From Ailanthus altissimus (lineage: Eukaryota > Streptophyta > Magnoliopsida > Sapindales > Simaroubaceae), in assembly GCA_946807835.1 (NCBI GenBank), contig OX327700.1:20930001-20994000 (forward strand): a DNA stretch of 64,000 nucleotides. The letters run 5' to 3'. The notes under the pieces are model-generated. The model worked only from the letters and a program-made list of their open reading frames with translations. It had not been told where the DNA came from and made no database searches. Shown here one piece after another: positions 12,431 to 24,474 of the stretch. The position numbers and the translations under genes are program-made. Positions within the stretch are counted from its first letter, which is position 1, and every line of letters begins with the position of its first letter.

Positions 12431-12676
12431 TGTTGAAGCGGAAGCACACAAATAAGTAAAATAATTTATCCAAGTAATATAATAATGCAGAAGAAATTAT
12501 TAAAAAATAAAGAGAGAAAGAGGTAGAAGAAGAACATACAAAGAATTACGTGGTTTAGCAACTTGCCTTCTTCGTTTCTTGCCTCTTTTCGCGTCCGTCT
12601 TCGATCCGTGCACACACTACGCATTTGGCTTGAACCCCAAATCATATTCTGATAATTTTTAATCAATATTCTCACA
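12431..12676 (-). repeat. 3' LTR of Copia family 1, internally deleted
   Basis: Only 246 bp, against 759 bp for the partner LTR. Both outer parts match: TGTTGAAGCGGAAGCACAC at the left and TTTTTAATCAATATTCTCACA at the right. About 500 bp in the middle are missing, including the GC-rich U3 block and the TATA region. The junction falls at 'ttGCCttcttc', which corresponds to positions near 16627 and 17138 of the other LTR and shares only a GCC triplet. Confidence 0.9.
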
Positions 12677-12689
12677 AATCCCCTCCTTA
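12677..12689 (-). other. Polypurine tract of Copia family 1
   Basis: On the minus strand AAGGAGGGGATT directly abuts the first base of the 3' LTR, the standard position for plus-strand DNA priming. Confidence 0.85.
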
Positions 12690-12746
12690 ATTCAAAATCA
12701 TTCACAAAAGTAACTCGATCTCTCATTTCCGCATCTTCAGTCACCT

Positions 12747-13740
12747 TCACAAAGTAATGACTCCGGTTAAGTCCTTGCATAGGACAAACTTAACCAAAGG
12801 TAGTGGCTTAGTCAACATATCAGCAGGATGTTTAGATGACGTTATCTTTGTTAGACTAACTTCACCACTTTGGACAATCTCACGAATGTAATACAGCCTC
12901 ACATCAATGTGTTTCGACCTCTTGTGGAACACTTAATGCTTGCTTAGGTGTATAGCACTTTGGCTATCACAATACACATCGATGTTCACATCTTTACTAG
13001 CCAATACCTCCGCGCATATGCCTTTTAACCACATGGCTTCTTTGATAGTTTCTCCAACAGCTATGTACTCTGCCTCTGTGGTAGATAGTGCAGCCACATG
13101 TTTTAGGACTGATCTCCAACACACACTACACCCAAACACTGTGAATACGTAGCCCGTTAACGATCTTCTCTTATAAGGATCACCTGCATAATCTGAGTCT
13201 ACGTACCCTTTTACCATTTCATTGCTGTCCTCATCCCTCTTATACACTAACCCGTGATTCGACATTCCCTTAAGATATCTCAGAATCCACTTTACTGCAA
13301 GCCAGTAATTTTTTCCCGGATTCGCCATATATCTACTCACTATACTTACAGCATGTACTATGTCTGGTCTTGTACAAACCATTGCATACATGATGCTCCC
13401 CACAGCGCTTGCATACGGTACTTTGCTCATCTGCAGTTTTTCATCCTCGGATGTCGGCGACTGTGCTGCTGACAGTCTGAAATGCATGGCCAAAGGAGTA
13501 GAGACAGCCTTCGCGTTTGACATACCAAACTTCTTCAGAATTTTGACTATATATCGCTGTTGGGACAAGAAGATAACATCTCTTCTTTCCTTTCCAATGT
13601 CCATACCCAAAACTCTCTTCACTGCTCTCAAATCTTTCATTTCAAACTCACCACTTAACTGCTTTTTGAGCTTCTGTATTTTTTCCATATTCTTTCATGC
13701 GACCAACATATCATCGACATATAGAAGCAAATACATCATC
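12747..13740 (-). pseudogene. Copia RT C-terminus and RNase H
   Basis: The frame reads the RT active-site block YLLLYVDDM (13707-13733), then a TGA stop (13695-13697), then about 250 codons (13688-12933). These hold the connection region (MKDLRAVKRVLGMDI, CTRPDIVHAVSIVSRYM), and RNase H with GYVDSDYAGD, STTEAEYIA and DSQSAIHL. After a stop at 12933 the tail continues with HIDVRLYYIRE and ADMLTKPLP, the normal end of Copia Pol. The YVDD motif is intact. The protein would convert retroelement RNA to cDNA in virus-like particles, but the stops preclude a full product. Confidence 0.92.
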
Positions 13741-13945
13741 CCACAACTTATGTTCTCGAAGTACACGCATCCATCATACTTGCTCCTATTAAAGTCATAA
13801 GCCATCATAAACTCATCAAATCTCCTATATCACTGTCTAGGTGATTGCTTTAACCTGTATAATGACTTCTTTAGCAAACAAGCATGATCTTCTTTACCGG
13901 ACTCCTCGAACCCTTGCGGCTGTGCCATTATATTGTTTCTTCAAG

Positions 13946-14923
13946 CTATCCATGTAGAAAAGTTGTCTTTACATCCATCTGCTCTAAATGTAAATCAAGG
14001 TTTGCATACATGGCTAACAAAATTCTAATAGATGTGTGCTTGACAACTGGAGAGAATATCTCAAGAAAATCAACTCCCTCTCTCTGAGTAAAACCTTGTG
14101 CTACTAACCTAGCCTTAAATATTGTAAGCTCAATCCCCGGTATCCCCTCCTTCACCTTATACACCCACTTGCACCCGACTAGCTTCTTTTAAGGTCTCTC
14201 CACCAACTTCCAGGTATTGTTCTTCCTAAGAGAACAAATTTCTTCTTCCACGACCTGCTGCCATTCTTTCTTGTTTTTACTCTTCATAGCCTCACCATAT
14301 GTCCTAGGCTCATCATATTCAAGAGTGTAAGCAGAATTAAAAGTATGAACAACTAAGTCTGCTTGTGTATACCTGACTGGTGGGTTGATCGTTCTTTTTA
14401 ACCTGTCTCTAGCAAGCTGGTACTCTTCAAGTTCCAACTCAGGAGTTCTAGTCTTCTTTTGGGTAGACTTTGAGGAATTCGCCGGAGTTCTTGGTTCATC
14501 TTCAAGGATCTCTTCGTTGAAGTGTTGATCTGGGGGCATATCACATCTATGTTCAAGCTCTACTTCAACTTCTATTGACTCTGGTGCTGAGTCTTCCTTG
14601 GGCAAATGTTCTTCTTTCTCATCTTCTTGGGAGGTTTTTAGTATCGTCATCTCATCGAATGTCACATCACGGCTTATGATACTCCTTAGTGGTGTTAAGT
14701 CTTTACACCACACCTTGTATCCTTTTACTCCTTTGGGATATCCTATGAATACCCCTTTGATAGCTCTAGGTTCCAACTTTCCCTCCTTAACATGTACAAA
14801 GGCAGGGTAACCAAATATTCTGAGGTGGTCATACTTCGGAGGATTGCCAGACCATTTCTCTTCTAGCGTCATGAAGTCAATTGTTGATGAAAGACTTCTG
14901 TTAATCAAGTAAGCAGTAGTCAC
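13946..14923 (-). pseudogene. Copia integrase C-terminus, linker and RT N-terminus
   Basis: One reading frame from 14923 to 13946, interrupted once at 14189. It starts with AYLINRSLSS, then the integrase C-terminal part GVFIGYPKGVKGYKVW, an acidic linker (EDEKEEHLPKEDSAPES, EEILEDEPRTP), and the RT entry block NNTWKLVERP, KARLVAQGFTQREGVDF and IRILLAMYANLDLHLEQMDVKTTFLHG-type sequence. The stop at 13946 replaces a coding position. Between 13946 and 13740 the frame changes to that of the downstream RT block. Confidence 0.9.
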
Positions 14924-14935
14924 TACAGCTTCTCC

Positions 14936-16456
14936 CTAGAATGTCTTGGACATCTTCGTATTGGTAAGCATGCATCTAACCCTTTCAAGTAGAGTCATGT
15001 TCATCCTTTTAGCTACCCCATTCTGCTGTGGTATTAATCTTACTGTTTTATGGCTTGCAATCCCATGCTTGGCACAAAACCCATCAAACTCTCTGTTGAA
15101 AAACTCGAGGCCGTTATCAGTCCTAAGCCTCTTTACCCTTTTGCCAGTCTGATTCTCAACAAGAACCTTCCAAGTCTTGAATACTTCAAATGTTTGATCC
15201 TTGCTCTTCAACACATAGACCCACAGCTTCCTCGAATAGTCATCAATCAAGCTGAGAAAATACCTGGCACCACCACGAGTAGCTGTCTGAGCTGGTCCCC
15301 AAAGATCCAAGTGTATGTAGTTAAGAGTCCCCTTAATCTTGTGCTCGCCGGTACTGAACCTCACTCTATGTGCTTTCCCTAGCACACAATGCTCGCAAAA
15401 CTCTAAAGGCTGGAACTTATCCTCTCTAAAGGCCTTTTGGCTATATAACTCCTTTAGGTTTCTCTCGCCTAGATGTGCCAGTCTAAGATGCCATAACTTG
15501 GTTTGCATACTCTCATCATCTACAGAGAATAGTGCAGAACCACTCATGACTTTATCCTTAAGCACATAAACACCTTTGTGCAGGCACATATGAAAAGTAC
15601 AACCAGAATCAAGAACCCATTGGTCAGAGTTCTTACCATCAGTAGCGACGAGTGTCTCTGCGCTGTCATAGCTATCATCATAGGCAAGCGTAACATCCGC
15701 TTTCTTCTTATCCTGTGCTTTCTTCTCAGGACAGTCCTTTATGAAGTGCCCCTCTTTCTTGCAGCAATAGCACTTCCTAAGAGTCCTAGACTTCGACCTA
15801 GAGCCTTTTTTCTTTCCATCTCTATATGAGGGCCTTCCTCTTACAGATAAACTTTCTGCATTGCCATCGGTCTGCTTTTCTAATAACTTTGAGTTTAATG
15901 ATGATTTCACATCACTCATCGTTAAACTCTCTCTACTGTAGAGTAGCGTATCAACAAAACTCTCAGAGCTCTTGGGGAGTGAACTCAGCAGGATAATTAC
16001 TCTATCTTCATCTTCTATCTTGATATTGATAGACTCAAGATCAAGGATGATCTTATTTAAGGCATTTATATGATCTTTCATCGGCGTCCCCTCTGACATG
16101 GACAGCTGATATAGCTTCTTCTTTATATGTAATCTGTTGGCCAACGATTTTCTCAAATAAAGAGAGTCAAGCTTCCTCCAAAGACCTATTACCGTCGTCT
16201 CACCTGCTACTTCCCTTAATACTTCATCGCTCAATGACAGAACGATTGTGCTATGAGCTCTTTCTTGAATGTCCCTTCTTTCTGCTTTTACTCTAGATGA
16301 CTCTGGCGTTTTCTCTTCATCACTAGATGGAGCTGCAGTCTCCTCTAATGCCGAACCAAGCCTTTGGCTCACCAATAATGCCCTAACCTTCATCTTCCAC
16401 AGATTGAAGTCATTCATACCGTTGAATTTCTCTACCTCATACTTGGGTGTGGCCAT
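14936..16456 (-). pseudogene. Copia Gag, protease and integrase core, single 506-codon open frame
   Basis: Starts at ATG 16456, 18 bases past the PBS. Domains in order: Gag (UBN2 type, residues ~1-205; FNGMNDFNLWKMKVRALL), basic region, CCHC zinc knuckle CYCCKKEGHFIKDC (15731-15772), protease active site WVLDSGCTFHMC (about residue 280), integrase HHCC finger (LWHLRLAHLGERN...CEHCVLGK), then the core with LIDDYSRKLWVYVL and RTDNGLEF. Directly after HMC the frame jumps to a short segment and the finger; about 80-90 residues usual in this family between the Asp-Ser-Gly site and the finger are missing. The third acidic residue of the DDE triad reads Lys (NGVAKRMN where the family has Glu). The frame ends in TAG at 14936-14938 where the family usually has Trp. 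The intact frame length is notable, but the enzyme activities are lost. Confidence 0.92.
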
Positions 16457-16473
16457 GTCTGCTTAAAACCAAA

Positions 16474-16485
16474 GCTCTAATACCA
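16474..16485 (-). other. Primer binding site, initiator-Met tRNA
   Basis: Minus strand TGGTATTAGAGC, one mismatch to the canonical TGGTATCAGAGC complement of tRNA-iMet, three bases inside the 5' LTR end. Confidence 0.9.
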
Positions 16486-16488
16486 GTT

Positions 16489-17247
16489 TGTTGAAGCGGA
16501 AGCACACAAATAAGCAAAACATTTCACCCAAGTAATATAATAATGCAGAACAAGTTATTAAGAAATAAAAGAGAGAAAGGGGTAGAAGAAGAACACACAA
16601 AGAATTACATGGTTCGGCAACTTGCCTACGTCCACGGCGGATCAAGATCACACTCTTCTCTTATTATGAATCCCAAGGCAACCACAAAGTATGTCTATTA
16701 CAAGAAAGATCACAAAGAAAACTCTCTCTTGCCCTCTAAGGATTTTCTCTCACAAAGAACCACTAAGAATTATCACTAAGACTGTTGTTGATCACCAAGA
16801 TCTCTCTTGATCACAAAGATCACTCTTGATCACAAAGATCACTCTTGATCACAAAGATGTGTTTACAAGCCAATTGGTAGACTTTATATATGTTTTAGGA
16901 CGACCTAGGTTTACCCTATACGTGTGAGAGTCGTATTAGGGAGTCCTGGAGCAAGTGGGAGACGAAATTAGGAAGTTTCCTAATTTCGGGACACTGTTCC
17001 CGTCTCCAGTGTTGCGGCGCTGGGATCTCATCGCTCCAGCGCTGATGCGCGTCTGCTGAGCGCTGCGGCGCTGGTTTCCTGGCGCCGCGGTGCTCAGGTT
17101 CTGTTCTGGTCGTCGCGGGGCTGGCGCCTGATGCGCCCTTCTTCATTTTTTACCTCCTTTCGCGTCCGTCTTCAATCCGTGTACACCCTAAACACTTGAC
17201 TTAAACCTCAAATCATATTCCAATAGTTTTTAATCAATATTCTAACA
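16489..17247 (-). repeat. 5' LTR of Copia family 1 (759 bp)
   Basis: Full-length LTR bounded by TG/CA on the minus strand. In U3 there is a GC-rich block (16985-17110) of palindromic GCGCYGCGGCGCT-like motifs that produces a spurious 76-codon frame. A TATATAAA-type box follows (about 16883-16892 on the minus strand). Downstream of it, 16809-16858 holds a 19-bp tandem repeat (gatcacaaagatcactctt, about 2.7 copies) in the transcribed leader. Confidence 0.9.
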
Positions 17248-20200
17248 GGATCATTATTATTAATATTTCATTGTTAAGATCTGTTTTGTTTATTATAAGT
17301 CATTAACCTTGTAGAGAGAATATTAAGATGCATTTGGTTATATTTCTGAAACAGTTTTCTCTTTTTTTTTAAAAGAACAAAAATCGTGTTTGGTTAGACA
17401 TCTTTTGAATTTGTTCTTAAAAAAAAAAACAAAATAAAAAATAAAGACAATGTCTTGAAATTTATAACTAAAAAGTAGAAAACAACCAAATGTCGTTTCT
17501 ATCATTTTTTAAAACAAGTTTTTAAATTAAATGATAACTTTGTCCTCAAATAACTACTTTACTCATTTTCAAAAACAAAAACAAATACAATATCATTTTA
17601 ATAAATACTATCAAACACGTTTTTCATTCTTAAAAACATCATTTTTACTTTTACGGAATTGTCAAAAATCCTATTGTAAACACGTCAGAATTTAGTCTTA
17701 ATTCTTTTCATGATTATCGAGTATAACATAATGACTTACTATGCTTGCTTTTCCTAAAATCATGGGACTGGATAATTGATACCCCTGAAATGATGACACA
17801 ATTGATTTGAAGATTAAGGCCTTCCTTAAAATTATGGGATCGATGTTGTTAATTAGGAATTAAAACTAAAAAACCTTTAATTAATGTTTACATTTTGAAT
17901 AATCAACCGGGCCCCTTGAGAGTGATATTTAATTGAAAACTTTCAGCATCAAGAGTTGGTTTTTAAAGGTCCCGATTGTTATCCCATCAAGTTTATGTAT
18001 GAAGTATGTTTATTACCTTAAAGTGTATAGTTTGTAGAGCAAATATACACAAAGAGGTGGTTTATTTTAGTTTAAGCACAAACTATGACTTATTTTCAGT
18101 CATTCAATTAAATCAATGTGTTTATTTTTTTTAAATTTAATATTGAAATTCAAACATTTAGACGAGCAAAATTAAGTTAAAATTTTTTGCTTCACAGTGT
18201 CTTAAATGAATTTTTTAGTTTTATTACTCAAACATACCCTTATCAAATTATTTATTTTCTATTGAATAAAAACCTATTATTAATATATTCCTTTATACAA
18301 TTATTTATCTTCAATCGAGATTTATAATTATATAGGGAAAAAACAAACCATATTTCATACCATCAAATGATTTATAATTATAAACCTATAAATTTAAATC
18401 TATTTAAATTTCAAATAATTCATATATCATTATATTTCAGATGAAAGGGAAAAAAACACTAACTTACTTGCCTATTTATAAATTGCAGTATAACTCTAAT
18501 TAATGCAAAATATCTCAAAGATTTCTCACCTATCCATCCATCCCTTGGGCTATGTAGGCCTTGCACAAATCTTAGCAGATGATAGAGATGGACATCAACC
18601 TTTTCAAGGAGGAACAAAAAAAAATTCCATATCTGCAATTAATGTCCCGAAGAACCCATTAATCTACCAATTCAATTGAAACTCTTTCACCCCAAAAGCT
18701 TTAGACAGAGTCAAGATAAACTAGCAACTTTTTAATTCATAACGTTGCAAATAGGAATGATTTTGGGATTAAGGAAAATGTCTCAATATAACTAGTTAAA
18801 ATCATTTTCTTGCACAGTTTGTAGCATTTCATTGAAATAGAATAAAAAATATATCTACAAATAACTCAAAACTATTCGCAAGTGTTTTTGTAAAGAAAAG
18901 TTTTGCTGGAAAGCAGTACTTACAGAAAAATTCCCAACTGCACCCTAAAATTCACATATAGATTTTGCTGGATGGTGATTTTTGTGTTTGCAATCAAGCT
19001 TACTGTACAAAAAAGTGCTTGCCGTAAGTAGAAATTCACATAAGACAGCTGGGTGGTTTATAAAAGATTCATCCTACAAACTTATCAACAAAAACTTGAA
19101 GAAAGAGAAAAAGAAAAAGAGAGAATCATCACAGTGCAACAGATTGATGATTCTGCAAAATAATCATGGCAAATGGCAAAATGAAGAAGCAAATTAAAGC
19201 ACATACAAACCCTTCCGTAAAATTCACCTGGAATGCTAATGCCGTATAGAAAACTATATAAACATGAACTTGAGATCACAAAAAGAGAGAAAATCAAACA
19301 GAACTTTTTACAAAAGTTATAACTATGGAAAGCATCCTGTTTCACTTACGTTTATAGAAGAGATTGTGAAAGGAAAGCCATGTAACTTACATATACGAGA
19401 AGTTTATTCAATTTAGGGTTTCTGGAGTTCATGGAGTTTATGTATATACAGGTATATATCTGAAGGCCAGGCAGTAAAGATTGAGATTTTATGATAGATG
19501 TATAGAACAGGTGTCAAAATTAAAGAAGTCTCAATGGGTAGGGACACACTTCTCATTTAATTAGAGAGGCTTTAAATGTTGAAAAGGCTAAAGATTTTTA
19601 ATTAGGTTCGAAACTTGAATTATTTGGCTGTCATCCCTCCAAGTCTCATGTCTTTTACCTCTCCCCACTCCTCTCTCATTGGTCGTTCCAGAAAAGTCCC
19701 ACCTCAACATATCGCGAATTGACAATACCACTAGACCTAACGCAAATGCTAGATTAGTAAAAAGACAAAATATTATTGTACAGATTTTTTTTTTTAAGAA
19801 AATTTTATTGAACGGTAAGGAGAATCATCTGGCTCCACAATCATAGTTCACTTGTTTCTATGAAAAGCACTTTTATTTTATCCTAATTACTCCTCAAGAA
19901 AACTTGCTTAAAAACCACAAAGCAGACATCAGGAGAGAGGTCAAAACATTGAAGCATAAAATACTGAAGATTAAAATTCACACGAGTATTTTCTACTCAG
20001 TTACCTTCCACAAAGTTAATTAATGTGAGAAATTTACTGTTTTGTCTCCAAAAAAAGTTATTTAAGTGTAAAATAATATGTTAGAGCAAATTAAATATAA
20101 AATAATGTATTGATGAATGGTTATGATCGATGATTTGTGAATCTGTGGAGTTGAATTTTTCTTAATTTTTTGTTTTTGTTTTTTTATTTTATTTTTAAGA

Positions 20201-23200
20201 ATAAACTCAACTCTAAACTATACTTGGTAAAATAAAATCTAAAAAATAATAAGAGGCTGAACTAAATCAAATCAAACTAGATTAAAATGGTTCAGTTCAA
20301 TTCGGTGTTGTTATTTAAAATAGGCCGGTCAAATAATTTTATATGTAAGAATTTTGAATTTTTTAGGTTCGGTTCAGCTATGAAGAAAGCCAAACTATGT
20401 CCACCACATTTACCAATTCATGACCCATTACTATTTGAATAATCAAATCAGATCATTTCCCTTCTAATACAAATTTATTTACACATTAACTAAATTTGGG
20501 TTAAGAATAATTATCTTAAAGTAGTATAAATATTTCAAAATAGGATGTCAATATATCACAAATTTGATACTCAACTTGAAAAAAAAAGGTACAAATAGAA
20601 GCAATGACACATACATGAAGTACATAGCATGTTACACGTGACAACTTAGGTCCCAAACAATGTTAGTATACATTGAAATATGTAGAACCACTAGAGAATG
20701 TACTAAAGATGTAAAAACTTATGATACAATGTGTAAATAATATACCAATTACGACAATGAAAGAAATACATACTTGACTAGAAAGCTTCGTTACAACATT
20801 AAATGCTGATGGATATAAAATAATTGTAGGATTATTTAGATTATTTTAAAAGATTAGAAGTATTATGATCACTCATAATGGAGTCAACCACTAGTGAATA
20901 ATCAAGTGCTGAATACCTGAGATATGAAACTAATAAAATAGCCTCTTAAAAGAAAACAGGAGTTGTAGACAATGTTATGGATTCATAGTTTTCTCAAGTG
21001 TTATTATATGAATATTGTAAACAAAAATAAAAATTAATTGGACAAATAGATCACTAATTACAAACTTAATGTTTTGAATTAAGGTTATGTATATCCAGCC
21101 AACCAAAGTGTTTAGAATTAAAGGTGTAATATTTATAATTAAAAGTTGTGGTATGTGTAAATAATCTAAAGTTGCTTAATAATCAACTATTGTACTACCA
21201 AAGTGTAATATAGATCATTTACAACACTAATATACAATCCTATAGTAATTTTTTAGTATATAAAAAGAAAATAGTATTTTTTTTAATATAAAAAATTAGA
21301 ACAAACCGCTCAATTCGGATTGGTTTGGTTTTTCTGGTCCTCAAACTTTTTTGCCCAATCCTATTGTCAAATCATAATATTTAACAACAATTTGACACAA
21401 TTATTAAAAGGGTAACATGGATTCGACCTTTTAATAATTGTGTCATGTTTCTCAATTCAAATTCAGCTAATTTTTAAATAAATTCGTGTTTTAAATGAAT
21501 TAGCCTAATTTAATTATTCAAATGAGTGAATCAAACACTTAAATCAGATTTGAATTTGTATCAAATATAAGTAAGATATAATACGATTCTAGTAAATTTG
21601 TAATTGTTTCGCACAATAATTTAAATAAGGAATTCAAACTCATTCATTTTCAAATGAATTATTCAAATTCGATTTGTTTTACTCGCATTTGACATAAATA
21701 ATATCATTTTCATAATTTATTTCTAATTTGATCCGCAATTTGGTCCTTTCTTTTTTTTAAATGTTAATAATAAAATTAATAAGTTATATATTTTACACGA
21801 ATTCTAAATAAATTTATGTCTTATTTGAATTTGTCTAGTTTTCTATGTAAAAAGTAGTAAACTATAAGGAAACTAGCAAATTAGGAAGTTAAATCATAAA
21901 CTCAATTCACATAATTTTTCTCAAATTTGAATTTGATTTGTTTATTATTTTAATTAATTTATGATGCATAGAAAGTGAATTAGAAAATTAATTAGGAGTG
22001 AATAAATATATTATGATTCCAATTATTAGCTCTAGTTGACAGGATCTTAATGATTTTGTAATTATTATGATGTATTAGTCCATTTTCTAAAATTTTAATG
22101 GTTCGGCTGTTATTTTCCCTTACTATTATGAGTTTATTAAATATAACTCTAATTTATTTTGTTTCAAAGCAAAGCAACATAAACTTTTTTTTTCATATTC
22201 ATCCCCAATAGGGTGTTTGACATGTCATGCTGAATTGGATAATAAAATTTTGATTAGATTGCAATATAATGGAATGAATTGAAATGTACTAAATTTAGTG
22301 CACTACTATATTTGGTGTGGTTATGGGATCAGTGAATTACTGAAACTTATTATAGTAGTAGTAAATCTCTTATTCGAGTAACACTAACAAAATAAAATGG
22401 TGTCACTAAAATACTTCATCGATACTAGACAAAGTCATTTTTTTGTAGCAATGTTATTTATTATGCAAGTCCAACTCCCACATCTCTCACAAGATATGAT
22501 CGAATTTATCCTTTAAATCCCTTTCCCTAAAGTTAACTTGAGCAAATTTGTAACATTAATTTTTTGGACTCTAAGAGCTCTTCAAAAGTTTGGTGGGCTT
22601 TACTTTCGAACTCACAGGGGTGAAGAGGTCAAGGTCTAATATTTAGGCTCAAGTTTTATCTTTCACACAACCTGGCATGTAAGCGTAAAATCACTACAGC
22701 CAATGACATTCTTCCAAGTCACGATTACCTACAACTACCCAAAAAAATAGCAATTTCATATTTTTACTTATAAAGATCACATTAACAAATTTAAGGTGAG
22801 TTTTATTTCATTATTATTTTAATCATAAATTTAATCAAAAGTGACACATGTCATAACTTAATTAGTTTATTTTTTAATTTAAATTAAAATATAAAATAAA
22901 TAAAGTTGTTGTGCATAGAGTAAAGTAAAGCATGACACGTGGTAAGCGTACTAAGGAAGGATCATCTACGATACAGTAAATCTATTATCAGTTACCCATA
23001 ATAAAGAAGAATGATTACAGATTATTTAAAGTCCATTAGGCTAAAAGAATAATAAATGTATTACGTAAAGTGGCAAGATTAGCAAGAAGTAATTAACTTA
23101 AGTCTTTATTAAATTGATTAAACTTGTTTAAATCTTCAACATAGTCAGAGCTGTTAAACATAGATGATCATATTGAAATATTTGGCATCATCTTTCAACA

Positions 23201-23564
23201 TGAACGAGTCTCAGTGATCAATTTACACATTAAAGATTTAAACTTTGAGCTAAAGATTGATAAATATCAATTGAGTTTTTCTTTTAAGCTGATAGATATA
23301 GTTTTAATTATCAAAATAATAATCCATGGCTAAAAATAAGAGCAAAAAAAAGCTTTTATTATTTGATGAAATAAGGACGTTGTAGTGGTGAGAGTAAGGT
23401 AAGGTATGAATATATTGATAGAGATTAGATTGAGAATTGATAATTAAAAGAGTCTTTTAGCCATTTCAGAGAGAGAAAGAAGTTACAGTGAAGAAAAGAA
23501 CGTTTGCACAGAGAAAAAGAATAGAGTAAAACTTTGATAAAGTTACAAATGATACAATCACGTT
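17248..23564. other. Long AT-rich stretch with only degenerate repeats
   Basis: No gene can be supported in this ~6.3 kb. Frames of 60-87 codons at 18982-19345 are low-complexity and lack motifs. 20280-22000 has the look of degenerate nonautonomous hAT-type sequence: patches of 'ggttcggttca' and 'ttggtttggttttt', a 'ttttttgcccaatcct' end near 21347 and 'gacacaattatt' palindromic segments. 22300-22450 ends in TTTTTTGTAGCAATG, a faint CACTA-like end. None is preserved well enough to delimit. Confidence 0.5.
21393..21445. repeat. Perfect 19-bp inverted repeat
   Basis: TGACACAATTATTAAAAGG (21393-21411) and its exact complement (21427-21445) surround a 15-base spacer. It lies within degenerate hAT-like sequence, and 'GACACGATTATT'-type palindromes are common inside such nonautonomous elements. 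Confidence 0.9.
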
Positions 23565-24447
23565 TGTTAGAATTTGGTAATCTAACAACAATCTTGTATG
23601 GGCGAGAATGGAGATAAATACCAAAATAACAGTCATCATAAATTGAAGCACGCATGGACACACAAAGGAGGAGCACGATGGGACTTGGAAACGAGGAAAA
23701 GCGAACAAAATGGAAAGGCGTATGTCCAAGCCCTAGTGCTGCTACGCTGGTACGGGCTAGCATTGGCATTGTAGCATCGACCCTTTGGTGCTGCGACATC
23801 CAAGTTTGAGAAGTCAAAACTGAGCATAAAGTCTATTTTTATGCTCAGTTTTGACTTCTTTTAAGAGGTTTCGGACTCTTAAACACTTGGACTCTTATTT
23901 CAACTTAGGAGGTTTCAAACTCTTAAACAGTTGGACTCTTAATTCAACCTATGAGGTTTTAGGAGGTATCAGACTCTTAAACACTTGGACTCTTATTTCA
24001 ACCAAGGTTTAGGGTTTTTAAGGATATTTTACTCACTATATAAACCCTTGTAAATCTTTTAGATTGATTATCAAACATTAAGAACGAGACTCTAAGAGAT
24101 TAAATAACTAGGGAGACATTAAGTGCTTGTGGGTATTAGGGTGTAACCATTGTTGGACATTTATTATTCTTAAAAGAATGAAGGTATGCCACATAGATTC
24201 ATTTGAGAGTTCTTTATTTATTTTTCCTTGTAAAATTCTGTAGAAGAGTTAATAAGAGAGGTTTGGATCTTTTGATCCACTGTGGACATAGGCTTTCCCC
24301 AAACCATGTATATTGATTGTGTTGTGTTCTTATTTTATCTGCTTTTATATTCTTGATATTATATTTGCTTGTAACCACATATTTTCACTACAAAAGAATA
24401 TTAGAGTTTAAGCCCAATTTTTAAAGGAGAATATGTTTTCTTCAACA
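23565..24447 (+). repeat. 5' LTR of Copia family 2 (883 bp)
   Basis: Begins TGTTAGAATTTGG and ends TTCTTCAACA. Contains a GC-rich U3 patch (23735-23803), a TATATAAAC box (about 24038-24046) and three short direct repeats 'aggtttc(g/a)(g/a)actcttaaac(a)' at 23865-23990. The partner LTR is at 27247-28336, a reverse-oriented solo copy at 29281-30093 and a fragment at 36247-36783. Confidence 0.9.
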
Positions 24448-24450
24448 AAC

Positions 24451-24462
24451 TAGTATCAGAGC
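24451..24462 (+). other. Primer binding site, initiator-Met tRNA
   Basis: TAGTATCAGAGC, one mismatch to the canonical TGGTATCAGAGC, three bases after the LTR end. Confidence 0.88.
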
Positions 24463-24474
24463 TAGATTTAATAA

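Larger units (their letters stand above)
12431..17247 (-). mobile_element. Copia LTR retrotransposon, family 1, nearly full length, inactive
   Basis: The element runs right to left: 5' LTR 16489-17247, initiator-Met PBS, gag, protease, integrase, RT and RNase H, polypurine tract, then 3' LTR 12431-12676. LTR ends are TGTT..AACA. The domain order PR-IN-RT-RH defines Copia (Ty1-copia). It is dead: in-frame stops lie near 14936, 14189, 13946, 13695 and 12933; there is at least one frameshift between 13740 and 13946; the region between protease and the integrase zinc finger is shortened; and the catalytic integrase Glu is replaced. I see no clean target duplication (AGGTC left, GGATC right). A second, more deleted copy lies at 30276-33440. 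Confidence 0.92.

Noticed and set aside
13254..16466. Plus-strand frames opposite the Copia gag-pol region
   Set aside because: Antisense shadows of a clear Copia polyprotein; no independent motifs.
22300..22455. CACTA element ending at TTTTTTGTAGCAATG
   Set aside because: Terminus is imperfect, there is no partner end and no target duplication; mentioned only as a faint trace.
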